From NCBI GenBank assembly GCA_034440495.1, contig JAWXCE010000042.1:118567-182566 (forward strand): a stretch of DNA of 64,000 nucleotides. The letters run 5' to 3'. Position 1 is the stretch's first letter; the number at the start of each line of letters is the position of its first letter. The notes below the pieces were generated by a model that was given only the letters and a program-made list of their open reading frames with translations, was not told where the DNA came from and did not search any database. Shown in pieces: positions 24,422 through 33,290 of the stretch. The position numbers and the translations under genes were made by a program. The DNA is from JAWXCE01 sp034440495 (GTDB lineage Bacteria > Pseudomonadota > Alphaproteobacteria > Rhizobiales > Rhodomicrobiaceae).

Positions 24422-25147
24422 ATGACTATATTTTATGAGGTTGCTTCTTTAGTATGGAGTTATCAATTTTCTCTCGTTCCTGTACTGGTTACATATTTAA
24501 TTTTTGAAACCCCGGCACTGATTCGACGTCTTACGAAAATTGCATACGTACCACTATATTTCATTTTTTTCCCATCCGGACATTCTGACAGTCTATATGC
24601 ACAGTATTTTAATGAAGATCATTTCTATCCAGAAGGAGCATCTATGTCTGATGCGCAAAAGATAGCTCTCAGACATAGAATACAAGCGACGGCAATATTC
24701 TCTATGATTTTTGCGTGCATATTAGCACCGTGGATTTGCGGTTTTTTTTCGGCGTTTTATTTAACAAAAAGCCAGTTTATTGAGTTTTTAATTTTTTGGA
24801 TTTTAATGAAGTTTGCGCTTCTGACTTGGGTTCTTATAGAACTCCGTAATGACAGTGAAGTTTCTAGAAAATCATTTGGTTTGATTCTATTATTTTATTT
24901 ATTTTACTTTATACTGGTCATTCTTGGCCTTACCAAATCGTTTGACTGGACGTACACCAATCTCGACTCCAAAGGGTTTATCGGTTTAATCGGGGCTCTG
25001 GTAGAGTATGCCTATCTAGATATTTTCATAAATATAATTGTGGTTAGTGCAGTTACTTGGGGCGTAACGAAGGTATTTACCAATCCATCCAACATACTTG
25101 AACCAAGTGAGGTCTATGAAGACGAGACGCATATTAACGCTGACTAG
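24422..25147 (+). CDS. AT-rich polytopic membrane protein, unknown
   Basis: 241 aa with about five hydrophobic segments (near residues 13-30, 40-52, 92-112, 118-140, 150-172, 188-212). ATG preceded by AAATAAGG. The N-terminal part has FFPSGHSDSLYAQYF, a soluble loop. Composition is strongly AT-rich, unlike uvrA before it, so probably horizontally acquired. The next gene starts inside its last 32 bases, so the two form a unit. No family recognised. Confidence 0.6.
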   Translation: MTIFYEVASLVWSYQFSLVPVLVTYLIFETPALIRRLTKIAYVPLYFIFFPSGHSDSLYAQYFNEDHFYPEGASMSDAQKIALRHRIQATAIFSMIFACILAPWICGFFSAFYLTKSQFIEFLIFWILMKFALLTWVLIELRNDSEVSRKSFGLILLFYLFYFILVILGLTKSFDWTYTNLDSKGFIGLIGALVEYAYLDIFINIIVVSAVTWGVTKVFTNPSNILEPSEVYEDETHINAD

Positions 25148-25577
25148 GCGACTTCATCTACAAGGGTCGGTTGACCCTATCCCTATTGCATTCATGCTAA
25201 CAGAGATGCGCTTTCGGGGGCTCTTGTGGCGGGTTTGCGAAGTAGCGTACGCTTTAATCTCGATATACGTATATGGCCGTGAACCAGCGCTAACTCTCGG
25301 AACGAGTCAAGTATCTCTCACATACTGGCGGAAACAATTCGGCAATCAAACCGTGAAATTACTGTTGGCCACGTTTGACGATATCGAAAACTATAAGGTA
25401 TGTTGCGCTTATTTGCAGTCCAAGAAAAATGCAACCATTGACGAAAAAATAGTTTATTACAATTTACGACCTAGTGTTGTGTATGTAAAAAATTTTTATG
25501 CAAATCTTGCGTTTCTATCCCGCGTGCTTGACGATGAGCGGATGGAGTTAAAGCGACGAAATCGTCAAGGTGTTTAG
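25116..25577 (+). CDS. AT-rich hypothetical protein coupled to the membrane gene
   Basis: 153 aa from the ATG at 25116 (GTGAGG just upstream), overlapping the previous gene by 32 bases. A TTG at 25098 would add six residues. Mostly helical, with LTLGTSQVSLTYWRKQFG as its most distinctive stretch and no signal peptide. No known domain recognised. The overlap suggests co-translation with the membrane protein, as in two-component effector units, but this is inference. Confidence 0.55.
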   Translation: MKTRRILTLTRRLHLQGSVDPIPIAFMLTEMRFRGLLWRVCEVAYALISIYVYGREPALTLGTSQVSLTYWRKQFGNQTVKLLLATFDDIENYKVCCAYLQSKKNATIDEKIVYYNLRPSVVYVKNFYANLAFLSRVLDDERMELKRRNRQGV

Positions 25578-25603
25578 CGACGTCGTGTACCAAAGAGTGG
25601 CGC

Positions 25604-25746
25604 ATGAACCTCACCGTCGAAACCGACCGCGAAGATGACGAGCGCTGGATCGCCGAGGCGCCTGAATTGCCGGGCGTGTTGGCCTATGGCGAAACCAAAT
25701 GCTCTAGCGTTGCGAGTGCTCAAAGAACTGCGTAAACTGACATCAT
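25604..25746 (+). pseudogene. HicB-like antitoxin fragment, internal deletion and frameshift
   Basis: An ATG at 25604 reads MNLTVETDREDDERWIAEAP and ELPGVLAYGETK, the start of HicB-type proteins, then leaves frame. The expected C-terminal end (LALRVLKELRKLTS) is in another frame from about 25701 to TGA 25744-25746, which overlaps the next ATG. The middle of the gene is missing. No hicA lies beside it. Confidence 0.6.
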
Positions 25747-25966
25747 GAACCGCATTACCGTCGATCCCGCGATCTGCAACGGCAAGCCTGTCATCCGAGG
25801 CATGAGGATTACCGCGCAGACTGTGCTGGAGTTTCTCAGCGCCGGCGAAACACACGATGAAATTCTCAAGCAATATCCGATGCTTGAAGCGGATGATATC
25901 ACCGCGTGCCTGGATTTCGCCAGCCGCTTAATGGGCCACAAATACAGCGTTAAAGAAATCGCCTGA
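25745..25966 (+). CDS. DUF433 antitoxin
   Basis: 73 aa. DUF433 pattern ITVDPAICNGKPVIRGMRIT, TVLEFLSAGETHDEIL, YPMLEADDITACLDFA, a small winged-helix-like antitoxin that pairs with DUF5615 PIN-like toxins. It overlaps the antitoxin fragment upstream (ATGA) and the toxin downstream (TGATG). Probably both neutralises the toxin and represses the operon. Confidence 0.9.
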   Translation: MNRITVDPAICNGKPVIRGMRITAQTVLEFLSAGETHDEILKQYPMLEADDITACLDFASRLMGHKYSVKEIA

Positions 25967-26307
25967 TGGCGAAGTATCTTATCGACGCCAACCTGCCGCG
26001 CTACTTTCACATTTGGTCGGACGATGAGTACGAGTTTGTGTTCGACAAAAATCCGGCATGGATCGACGGCGATGTGTGGAATTACGCAGTTGCGCAAGGT
26101 CTAACCATCGTAACGAAGGACGCCGACTTTTCTGATCGTCGCCTATCCACGGAAAGTGGGCCGCGCATCATCCACATTCGAACCGGGAATATGCGAATGC
26201 GTGATTTTCATTCGTTTCTATCGGTTATTTGGCCCGAAACCTGCCAGCTAAGTACAAGCTTTCAGCTTGTCTATGTTTATCGCGACCGCATCGAGTGTAT
26301 TGAGTAA
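25966..26307 (+). CDS. DUF5615 PIN-like toxin
   Basis: 113 aa. Starts with the DUF5615/Mut7-C-like motif KYLIDANLPRYF, followed by NYAVAQGLTIVTKDADFSD with acidic residues expected for nuclease metal binding. Partner of the DUF433 gene. Its stop overlaps the next start (TAATG), so the DHFR-like gene is translationally coupled to it, an unusual arrangement. Confidence 0.87.
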   Translation: MAKYLIDANLPRYFHIWSDDEYEFVFDKNPAWIDGDVWNYAVAQGLTIVTKDADFSDRRLSTESGPRIIHIRTGNMRMRDFHSFLSVIWPETCQLSTSFQLVYVYRDRIECIE

Positions 26308-26702
26308 TGCTAACCATCCGCTCCATCATCGCCATCGGCCAGCGCGGGCAGCTCGGGCTTAACGGCGTCCTGCCGTGGGAGGGCGACGCGCGCCGCCCGT
26401 TCGTCGAGGATGTCGAGCGGTTTTTCGACATCACGCGCGGCCACGTCATCCTGTGCGGGCCGCGCACTTACGCCTCCGTGCCGGATTTCGCGCGCGCCGA
26501 CCGCGACTGGGTAGAGTTACGCTCGTCCGTGCCGCCCGCGCAGGCGCTCGCGCCATTCGCCGGCCGCATCGTCTATATTGGCGGTGGCCCGGCGGTGTGG
26601 GACGTCTACGCGCCGCTCATCCAGCACTGGGACATTACCCGCCTGCCCTATGACGGCCCCGCCGACCGCTGGTTCAACCCCGCCTGGCTGATCGCGGTTT
26701 AG
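26307..26702 (+). CDS. Dihydrofolate reductase-like protein, short
   Basis: 131 aa, shorter than the usual ~160-170. DHFR-like elements: SIIAIGQRGQLGLNGVLPW, VERFFDITRGHVILCGPRTY (Glu/Asp region and nucleotide loop), and VYIGGGPAVWDVYAPLI. Reduces dihydrofolate in the standard enzyme; here the substrate is uncertain because central strands are short. It starts within the stop of the toxin gene and overlaps the convergent DUF72 gene by four bases. Confidence 0.78.
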   Translation: MLTIRSIIAIGQRGQLGLNGVLPWEGDARRPFVEDVERFFDITRGHVILCGPRTYASVPDFARADRDWVELRSSVPPAQALAPFAGRIVYIGGGPAVWDVYAPLIQHWDITRLPYDGPADRWFNPAWLIAV

Positions 26703-27454
26703 CCCAGCGCGGCGATCATGGCCTGCGCGGCGGCGGGCGCGCGCACCTTGGCGCCGCTGATGAAATACACGAACACGTTGCGCCTGGTAGCCTTTCCGGA
26801 TTTGTCCACGCCCTCCCAGGCGCGCGCTTTAGCGGCCCATGCGGCGATCTCATCCGAAGCATAGCCGGTTTCCACCTCTTCGCGGCTGCGCATGAGCCGG
26901 ACGTAGGTGAAATCGGCCGTCGCCTCGTCGATGCGCGGATACTCGTCCGAGTCAGCAAACACGATCGCCGCGCCCGCCTCCCGAGCGATCGCAATAAACT
27001 CCGGCGCGCGGAAGCTCGGATGCCGCACCTCCAGCGCGTGCCGCAGCCGCATGCCGCCCACCTCGGGCGGCAGCAGAGCCAGGAACGCGGCCACATCTTC
27101 CACGTCAAACTTTTTCGTCGGCGGAAACTGCCAGTTGATGGGGCCGAGCTTGGCGCCTAACTCCGCGAGACCGCTGGCCACGAACCGCTCTATGCTTTCA
27201 CCCGCCTCCGCCAGCTTGCGTTTGGCCGTGGCGTAACGCGGCGCCTTCACCGTGAACACGAAATCGTCCGGCGTCTCGTCCGCCCATTTGCGGAACGTTT
27301 CAGGCTTTTGCGTGCGGTAGTATGTGCCGTTGACCTCAATCGAGGTCAAAGCGCGGGAGGCGAACTCCAGTTCGCGCGCGTGCGTCAGCTTTGGCGGAAA
27401 AAAGACGCCCCGCCACGGCGCATAAGTCCAGCCGCCGATCCCAACCCTGATCAT
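26699..27454 (-). CDS. DUF72 (YecE-like) TIM-barrel protein
   Basis: 251 aa. DUF72 family: MIRVGIGGWTYAPWRGVFFP, LTSIEVNGTYYRTQ, FRKWADETPDDFVFTVKAPRY (split here), NWQFPPTKKF and ALEVRHPSF. The ATG at 27454 is preceded by CGGAGG. Function in bacteria is not established; the fold resembles endonuclease IV/xylose isomerase barrels. Convergent with the DHFR-like gene. Confidence 0.92.
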   Translation of the reverse strand: MIRVGIGGWTYAPWRGVFFPPKLTHARELEFASRALTSIEVNGTYYRTQKPETFRKWADETPDDFVFTVKAPRYATAKRKLAEAGESIERFVASGLAELGAKLGPINWQFPPTKKFDVEDVAAFLALLPPEVGGMRLRHALEVRHPSFRAPEFIAIAREAGAAIVFADSDEYPRIDEATADFTYVRLMRSREEVETGYASDEIAAWAAKARAWEGVDKSGKATRRNVFVYFISGAKVRAPAAAQAMIAALG

Positions 27455-27680
27455 CAAACCTCCGCTCAAACGTGAGGCGCCGCAGCCCAACGCCAAAATC
27501 TTTTGCAAATTTCGTTTAATTTGTTACACTTTTATGGCGAAGCGTACCCGCAACTGAGCCGCCCCGCGCGGGCCAAGGACATTCACTCCGGCCGGCACTG
27601 CTTTTCACGCTCGCAACAAGTCATTTACGCTGAACGCGGTGAACACCCGCCGGTTGCACGCGCTAAACAAAGGATAGCCC

Positions 27681-27971
27681 ATGACAGCCAAACTGAACGG
27701 TTTGGCGCGCGCCGCCTTGTGCGCGCTGATGTTCGTCGCGCCCGCTTTTGCGCACGATAGCTGGATTTCGCGCGGCGGTTACCGCAGCCCTGTCAACGGC
27801 GAGTTGTGCCGCGGGGATAATGACTGCTTCATCGTTCCTGCCGAGAGCGTAAAAGTGAATGGAGGCGGGTACGAGTTGCGGGCGCCTGAAACCGTGCCCT
27901 ACTCCGACACGCTGCCGAGCGCCGATGGTCAATATTGGCGCTGTCAGAAATCGGATGGCTCACGCCGTTGA
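27681..27971 (+). CDS. Small exported protein, probably truncated by one stop codon
   Basis: 96 aa with signal peptide (ALCALMFVAPAFA) and mature start HDSWISRGGYRSP. Cysteines in GELCRGDNDCFIVP and QYWRC. Relatives in rhizobia usually end ...RRCFFAPPP. Here the frame reads SDGSRR, TGA (27969-27971), FFAPA, so the Cys codon seems to have become TGA and the last residues are lost. ATG preceded by AAAGGA. Function unknown. Confidence 0.68.
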   Translation: MTAKLNGLARAALCALMFVAPAFAHDSWISRGGYRSPVNGELCRGDNDCFIVPAESVKVNGGGYELRAPETVPYSDTLPSADGQYWRCQKSDGSRR

Positions 27972-28204
27972 TTTTTCGCGCCAGCAGTCAGCGCATCGGC
28001 AAAAAGCAGCATTACGAGGTGATCGCGACCTTTTTTTAACCGCCGCCGCGTTTTACTTCGTAGCAAAGGACTTTCTGCGGCTAGTTTGGCCTTATAACTC
28101 AGTTCAGGCGCGCCTGTAAGCCGGGTCTGCCGTCGTGTTGCCCGCATTACCGACTCCAGTAAGCATTACGGTAGTTATAATGATTATTGTGAAGACTGCC
28201 CATA
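27972..28204. other. Intergenic region between convergent genes
   Basis: No gene seen. It contains CCTGTAAGCCGGGTCTG at about 28113-28129, which recalls the conserved 3' end of RNase P RNA on the minus strand, but the rest of that RNA is absent. It also has an imperfect repeat around 28155-28175 (TAAGCATTACGGTAG). Confidence 0.35.
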
Positions 28205-28858
28205 TCAGGTAGAGGACTTTGGCAGTTCTTTGAGGTCTTTGCGATACCACTTGTTGGCTTCAACAATTGCCGGGTTCTCGCCATTTTCGTAAATCCAACT
28301 ATCGACAGCCCATTTCACGCCCGTGGAATTCTCATGCATTGTCGCTGTCCAATGCACCCAATTGGACACGCCGAGCAGAATGTTACCACGCGAAAACGGA
28401 CGGCCAACCTTATGATGCTTCAGAAGGCCATTTCGCTCCAGAACTAGCAAATAGCTGGTTGTATTGGTCGCTTCATCCACGCAATCCTGCTGCGTCGGGT
28501 CGCCAGGGCCGTTAAACTCCATGCCAGGGCGGTCGCCTTTCGTGCCGATTTTGTTACCCACATAACGCTCCATCCAACTGACGGCGTAGGCGATGGCGCG
28601 GCGCTCTTCGCCTGGCGTATTTGATTTTGCTACCCTCTTCATCTCTGCGGCGATTAACTTTACTTCCGCAGGTCCAATCACCACAGGCGTCTGCATATTG
28701 CAGCCATAGGCGTGGCAGATGGTATAAGTATTGCCCCGCGGCGCGTCCGTTTTAAATTCCTGATAGTGGTATTCTGGCGGGCCTTCGCGCTCGAAAGTGC
28801 AAGCGGAGGCGGCAAGGGCGAGAAACGCGAAGGCTGCAAAACGAAAGATGCGGTGCAT
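28205..28858 (-). CDS. Lipoprotein with Cys/His/Asp protease-like pattern
   Basis: 217 aa. The signal peptide has a lipobox (FLALAASAC), so it is anchored in a membrane on the periplasmic side. The mature part has QQDCVDEATNTTSYL, then WVHWTATM and KWAVDSW. Order Cys-His-Asp and the CVDEA-helix are reminiscent of papain/transglutaminase-like folds, but the assignment is only a suggestion. Convergent with the small exported gene and divergent from trmFO, with a ~105-base promoter gap. Confidence 0.72.
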   Translation of the reverse strand: MHRIFRFAAFAFLALAASACTFEREGPPEYHYQEFKTDAPRGNTYTICHAYGCNMQTPVVIGPAEVKLIAAEMKRVAKSNTPGEERRAIAYAVSWMERYVGNKIGTKGDRPGMEFNGPGDPTQQDCVDEATNTTSYLLVLERNGLLKHHKVGRPFSRGNILLGVSNWVHWTATMHENSTGVKWAVDSWIYENGENPAIVEANKWYRKDLKELPKSST

Positions 28859-28963
28859 GCGTGATCCGCCCAGAAATTTGAGTTATGATGTTATATGACG
28901 GAGCACGTCCAGTGGAAAGCAACGCATTGAGCTTTCGCGATATTTGGCCTATTGAGTCGCCGT

Positions 28964-30340
28964 ATGGCAACAGACAATCCAGTACACATCATCGGCGGCG
29001 GACTTGCTGGCTCTGAAGCGGCATGGCAGGCGGCGGAACGCGGCGCGGCGGTTATCCTGCATGAAATGCGCCCGTATCGCGCAACCGAGGCCCACAAAAC
29101 GGACGGGCTGGCGGAACTTGTTTGCTCTAACTCCTTCCGTTCGGACGACGCGGAGACAAACGCCGTTGGCCTGCTGCATGAGGAGATGCGGCGCGCTGGC
29201 TCGCTGATCCTGGCGGCGGGCGATGCACACAAACTGCCTGCGGGCGGCGCGCTAGCGGTGGATCGCGACGCTTTTTCAGCCGAAGTGACGGCGCGGCTTG
29301 AGGCGCATCCGCTCATCAGCATCGAGCGTGGCGAGGTGGCCGGGCTGCCGCCGGAAGACTGGGATATCGTCATCGTAGCCACCGGGCCTCTCACCTCCCC
29401 TGCCCTCTCCGCCGCTATTCAGCAACTCACCGGCGAAGCAGAATTGGCGTTTTTCGACGCCATCGCGCCCATCGTTCACCGCGAAAGCGTGAACACGGAC
29501 GTCGCCTGGCTGCAATCGCGCTACGACAAGCCGGGGCCGGGGGGGACGGGCGCCGACTACCTCAACTGCCCGATGAGCCGCGACGACTATCACGCCTTTA
29601 TCGACGCGCTGCTGTTGGCCGAGAAAACCGAGTTCAAGGACTGGGAGGGCACGCCCTATTTCGAGGGCTGCCTGCCCATCGAGGTGATGGCGGAGCGCGG
29701 GCCGGAAACGCTGCGGTTCGGGCCGATGAAGCCGGTCGGCCTTACCGATCCGCGCGATGGCCGCAGCCCCCATGCGGTCGTGCAACTCCGGCAGGATAAC
29801 GCGCTTGGCACGCTTTGGAACATGGTCGGCTTCCAGACCAAGCTGAAATATGGGGAGCAGAGCCGCATTTTCCGTATGATCCCGGGGCTGGAGAACGCCG
29901 AATTTGCGCGGCTCGGTGGCCTGCACCGCAACACTTTCCTCAACTCGCCGAAGGTGCTGGATGGCGCGCTGCGGCTGAAGGCGCAACCGCGCCTGCGCTT
30001 CGCCGGGCAGATCACGGGCGTTGAGGGTTATGTGGAGAGCGCCGCAATTGGCCTCATCGCCGGGCGCTTTGCCGCCGCCGAACGCTTTGGCGAGCCGCTG
30101 AAAGCTCCGCCGCTGACGACCGCGCTTGGCGCATTGCTTGCCCACATCACCGGCGGACATCTCAGCGCGGACGACGGCCCGTCGCGCAGCTTCCAGCCAA
30201 TGAATGTGAATTTTGGCCTATTCCCGCCCATCGTCGCGCAAACGCCGAACGCGAAAGGCAAACTCCGCCCCGTCAAAGGCTTCGACCGCAAACGTGCCCT
30301 CTCCGCCCGCGCCCTAGCCGATGTCGCAGCATGGGCTTAA
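28964..30340 (+). CDS. trmFO: tRNA (uracil-54) methyltransferase TrmFO
   Basis: Folate- and FAD-dependent enzyme forming 5-methyluridine 54 in the T loop of tRNA. FAD site PVHIIGGGLAGSEAAWQ at the N-terminus; conserved cysteines in ELVCSNSFRS and FEGCLPIEVMAERG, the latter the catalytic one; LNCPMSRDDYHAF. I chose the ATG at 28964 (MATDNPVH) over a TTG at 28952. 458 aa, normal length. Confidence 0.95.
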   Translation: MATDNPVHIIGGGLAGSEAAWQAAERGAAVILHEMRPYRATEAHKTDGLAELVCSNSFRSDDAETNAVGLLHEEMRRAGSLILAAGDAHKLPAGGALAVDRDAFSAEVTARLEAHPLISIERGEVAGLPPEDWDIVIVATGPLTSPALSAAIQQLTGEAELAFFDAIAPIVHRESVNTDVAWLQSRYDKPGPGGTGADYLNCPMSRDDYHAFIDALLLAEKTEFKDWEGTPYFEGCLPIEVMAERGPETLRFGPMKPVGLTDPRDGRSPHAVVQLRQDNALGTLWNMVGFQTKLKYGEQSRIFRMIPGLENAEFARLGGLHRNTFLNSPKVLDGALRLKAQPRLRFAGQITGVEGYVESAAIGLIAGRFAAAERFGEPLKAPPLTTALGALLAHITGGHLSADDGPSRSFQPMNVNFGLFPPIVAQTPNAKGKLRPVKGFDRKRALSARALADVAAWA

Positions 30341-30360
30341 CCGCAACGTTCGCCCTCTTA

Positions 30361-30437
30361 CGTCATCACCGGGCTTGACCCGTTGATCCAGTTTGGTCGC
30401 AAAGTCTGGGTGGCCGGGTCAAGCCCGACCATAACGG
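30361..30437. repeat. Palindromic repeat copy (intergenic)
   Basis: Arms CGTCATCACCGGGCTTGACC...GATCCA (30361-30390) and GTGGCCGGGTCAAGCCCGACC (30410-30430) in inverted orientation, the same family as inside uvrA. Lies just after the trmFO stop and could act as a transcription terminator between it and the convergent DUF4153 remnant. Confidence 0.75.
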
Positions 30438-30491
30438 GCAACGCTACTTACCGTCTTCGTCCAGCAACACGTAGAATACTGCATAACGCCA

Positions 30492-32360
30492 TTAGGGAAT
30501 CAGGGCCCCAGAATTATTCTTGAGCACGCCGTTAATACTAAAGAGTGAGATACGTGCTTTCAAATCGCCCTGAACAGGCGGAACAGTAATTGCTGCGTTC
30601 AATACGTTAGCACCCTCACTAACAAGGGTAGCATCTTGCAATGCTCTTATTACATAAAATCGGGCTTTCTTGCCGCCGTTTATATGAACAATTATGTAAC
30701 CATCAATCGCTTCCACATTAATTTGCGGCAGAGATGTATCTATCTCGTAACGGTAAGGCTGACCACGAGCACTATTGTAAATAGCAAAATGTCCAGCAAC
30801 TCATTTTGCTCCGTCCGTGGCCACTACATTGCCCGAGCGAAAATGTGCGTTGAATGTCCTTTCGGCTGACGGTCTGCCACCTCGCGCGGTCAAACGAGTG
30901 GTGGGAACGCCTAGACGTTTAGCGGTACCGGCATAAGCGGCAGCGTAATTTAAGAGGGCTACAGGGTTTTGCGCGTCGCCCTCAAACCACCCGTGAATTT
31001 TATCCATGCCGGAATAATTGTGAATCTCGTGTAAGGCCGAACCAGCACGCTGGTTATCTTCCCAAATCCACACACCCGCACTGGATGCGTTCTCCGACAA
31101 CCGCCCATCCGAAAGCAGTTTGTTTTTAATCAGCAGCGCCTCCAAAATCCCCGCCTGATTGCGCACGGTCAGACCCGTCGCGCCCCATGGGCGAACGCGG
31201 CGACGAGTAAAAGCGCGGCGAGGAGGCCGGGGATAAGGCGGATGTCCGCGCGCGAGCGGGTGAGGACGAACGCGGCGATGAGCGCGGCCAGCCATACGGC
31301 GGCGAGCGCGGACATGTAGCGCGGCGGCGTCACGCCGTAATTCTCGAAGCGGATGTAAAGCGCGGCTATGAGCAGCACGACCGGCGCGATGAGCAGGTAC
31401 GGCCACACGCGCCAGAACGCGCGCATGAACCATCCGGCGTCGCGCGTCGGAAATGCTAAGTAGTGCGGTGATGACTACACAGGCCGAGTAAATCACGCCG
31501 ATCTGGCCAAGCCGCGCCTCGTTGAAGCCGCCCTGCGCCAGCACTTTCACGCTGTAGGCGAGCAAAATCGCTGCGAACACATAGGTCAGCGGCGCGAAGA
31601 TGAACTTCACCAGCAGCGCGACGGCGCGGGAGGTGAACTCCATGTCCGCGCCTTTTTTGGCTGGTTCGGCGAAATCGCGTGGGATGAGCGTGAACCATAA
31701 CAGCGATGGCACGAGCGTGAAAGCGATGACAGCGGCGCGCTGGTAATTAATCCTTTCGATTACGGCGTTGAACAGAACGTCGATCGTTGCAAGCGATCCG
31801 CTTACGCCCGCGAAAAATACCAGCCCGCCAAACACGCCGCGAGGAAGCCTACCCAGACCTTGTGGTTGAACTGCCAGACCGCCTCGCCATCCACCCGCGG
31901 CGCGAGATATGGCGCAAGCCCGATTGCGAGACCAAGGCCCGCCAGTACGAGCGCCGAATTGAACCACAGCGCCCCCTCGCGCGCCGCGAACTCCGCCTCC
32001 ATGTAAACCGCCCGCGCGGCGTAGGATAGCGAGACGACTGTTTGCAAGTCCCACAGCCAGAGGAAGAAAATCACGCCCGCAATCTGTAATCCAAGCGCTA
32101 CGAACCGTCGTCCCGACGCCTCCGCACAAAGGCTTGCCGCCAAACACCAAGCCAGCGACAGCGTCATTGCCGCGTTGACAGGCCAGACAATCGGATCGAC
32201 CTGGCGGTAGGTCGATTGCGGCAGCCAATAGAGATTGAACAGCGTGAGGGCCACCGCAAGCAACACGGGCAAGGGGAAGCGGAACAGCGTTTCCGTTAGT
32301 CCGCCAAAAACGCGTCCAGATCGGTTGGCTGAAATTCGCTGTTGTGTCGGTGCTGGCCAT
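30492..32360 (-). pseudogene. DUF4153 membrane protein, multiply frameshifted
   Basis: Pieces of one DUF4153 protein lie in order but in alternating frames: MASTDTTANFSQP (start 32360), then DLDAFLA, then LTETLFRFPLPVLLAVAL (frame of 31802-32371), then GGLVFFAGVSGSLATIDVLF, then MRAFWRVWPYLLIAPVV (31169-31426), then GATGLTVRNQAGILEALL. A TGA at 30801-30803 interrupts the last frame, which continues to 30492 (VAGHFAIYNSARGQPYRYE). At least five shifts and one stop make translation impossible. An intact copy would be a polytopic membrane protein of unknown role. Confidence 0.8.
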
Positions 32361-32404
32361 GTTATCCCCATGCGATGAAGCGGCTATCGACCGCAACCCG
32401 ACTT

Positions 32405-33253
32405 TTACATGGCTCCGGAATAATGCGCGCGGGCAATGCGCCAAAGCCGTACGGCGGGGTTCAGCTCGGCGATGTCGAGAAGCGGACGATGGCCGGGGCG
32501 CGCCAGCGCGTCGAGATACGGCTCCACCAGCGCGAGGGGCAAAAACACGGGGCAGGTCTCAAGCGGCAGCTTCGCCGCCTCTTTACGGAACGTCGCCAGA
32601 TGCTGACGCACTTCGGCGCGCAAATACGTCAGCGCGCGGTCGAGTTGGGGCGGCGCCTCGCCGTGCAGCAGTGCGTGCGGGTCGACGTTGTGGGCGGCGA
32701 AATACGAGGGTGGCAGAAACAGCAGCCCGCGCGCGGCATGGTAGGGCAGCGCGCGCATAAGGCCGGTCATCCCATAGGCCATGGCGGCGGCTTCGCATGC
32801 CCTCTTCACATCCTCGCGCGCGCCCGCGATCCAGCACCCCAACCGAAAGACGGCGCCTGCGGTGCGGTTCAGATAACCGCGCAACGCGGGCATATCCGCC
32901 ATGAACTCGCGGCCGAGGTCAAACATGCGCGCGTCGATGAGATCGTTCAGCGGCTCGTCTGGCAAGGCGCAGCCGAGGCGCGTTTGCGCCAGCGCATCAG
33001 CGATGGGATGACCAGTTTTTGTGGCGGAGGGAGGGAATTCAAGGGCGTCTCGCCACCATTGCAGGCGCACCTCGCCGAACATGGCCTCGTTCACTTGCTC
33101 GGGTATGCGGGACAGCTCGACGTTGAAGGCGTAAAGCGTCATGAGGTGGCCGCGCACAGGCTCTGGCGCGAACAGCGCCGACCAGTAACGGTCGCGGTCG
33201 TAGCGCTTCACAAGCTCCCGCGCCACGATGATATCAGCGGCTTCGTCCGTCAC
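32405..33253 (-). CDS. Squalene/phytoene synthase-family protein, NDUFAF6-like
   Basis: 282 aa, GTG start. Head-to-tail isoprenoid synthase fold without the DxxxD substrate motifs: RYWSALFAPEPVRGHLMTLY, AFNVELSRIPEQVNE, GEVRLQWWRDALE. This pattern matches the alphaproteobacterial relatives of mitochondrial complex I assembly factor NDUFAF6 rather than carotenoid enzymes. Next to it is an NDUFAF3-like gene, supporting a role in respiratory complex I assembly. Cytoplasmic or membrane-associated. Confidence 0.85.
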   Translation of the reverse strand: MTDEAADIIVARELVKRYDRDRYWSALFAPEPVRGHLMTLYAFNVELSRIPEQVNEAMFGEVRLQWWRDALEFPPSATKTGHPIADALAQTRLGCALPDEPLNDLIDARMFDLGREFMADMPALRGYLNRTAGAVFRLGCWIAGAREDVKRACEAAAMAYGMTGLMRALPYHAARGLLFLPPSYFAAHNVDPHALLHGEAPPQLDRALTYLRAEVRQHLATFRKEAAKLPLETCPVFLPLALVEPYLDALARPGHRPLLDIAELNPAVRLWRIARAHYSGAM

Positions 33254-33290
33254 CCCGTGCCCCGAATCGTCTCATGAAATGCCGTGAGAG

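Noticed and set aside
28108..28140. Possible 3' end of RNase P RNA on the minus strand
   Set aside because: Only about 17 bases resemble the conserved end. The universally conserved upstream helices are absent, so chance similarity or a tiny remnant cannot be told apart.
29276..30160. Open frame antisense to trmFO
   Set aside because: Shadow of a clearly recognised gene with no own features.
32342..33277. Open frame antisense to the NDUFAF6-like gene
   Set aside because: Composition-driven shadow.
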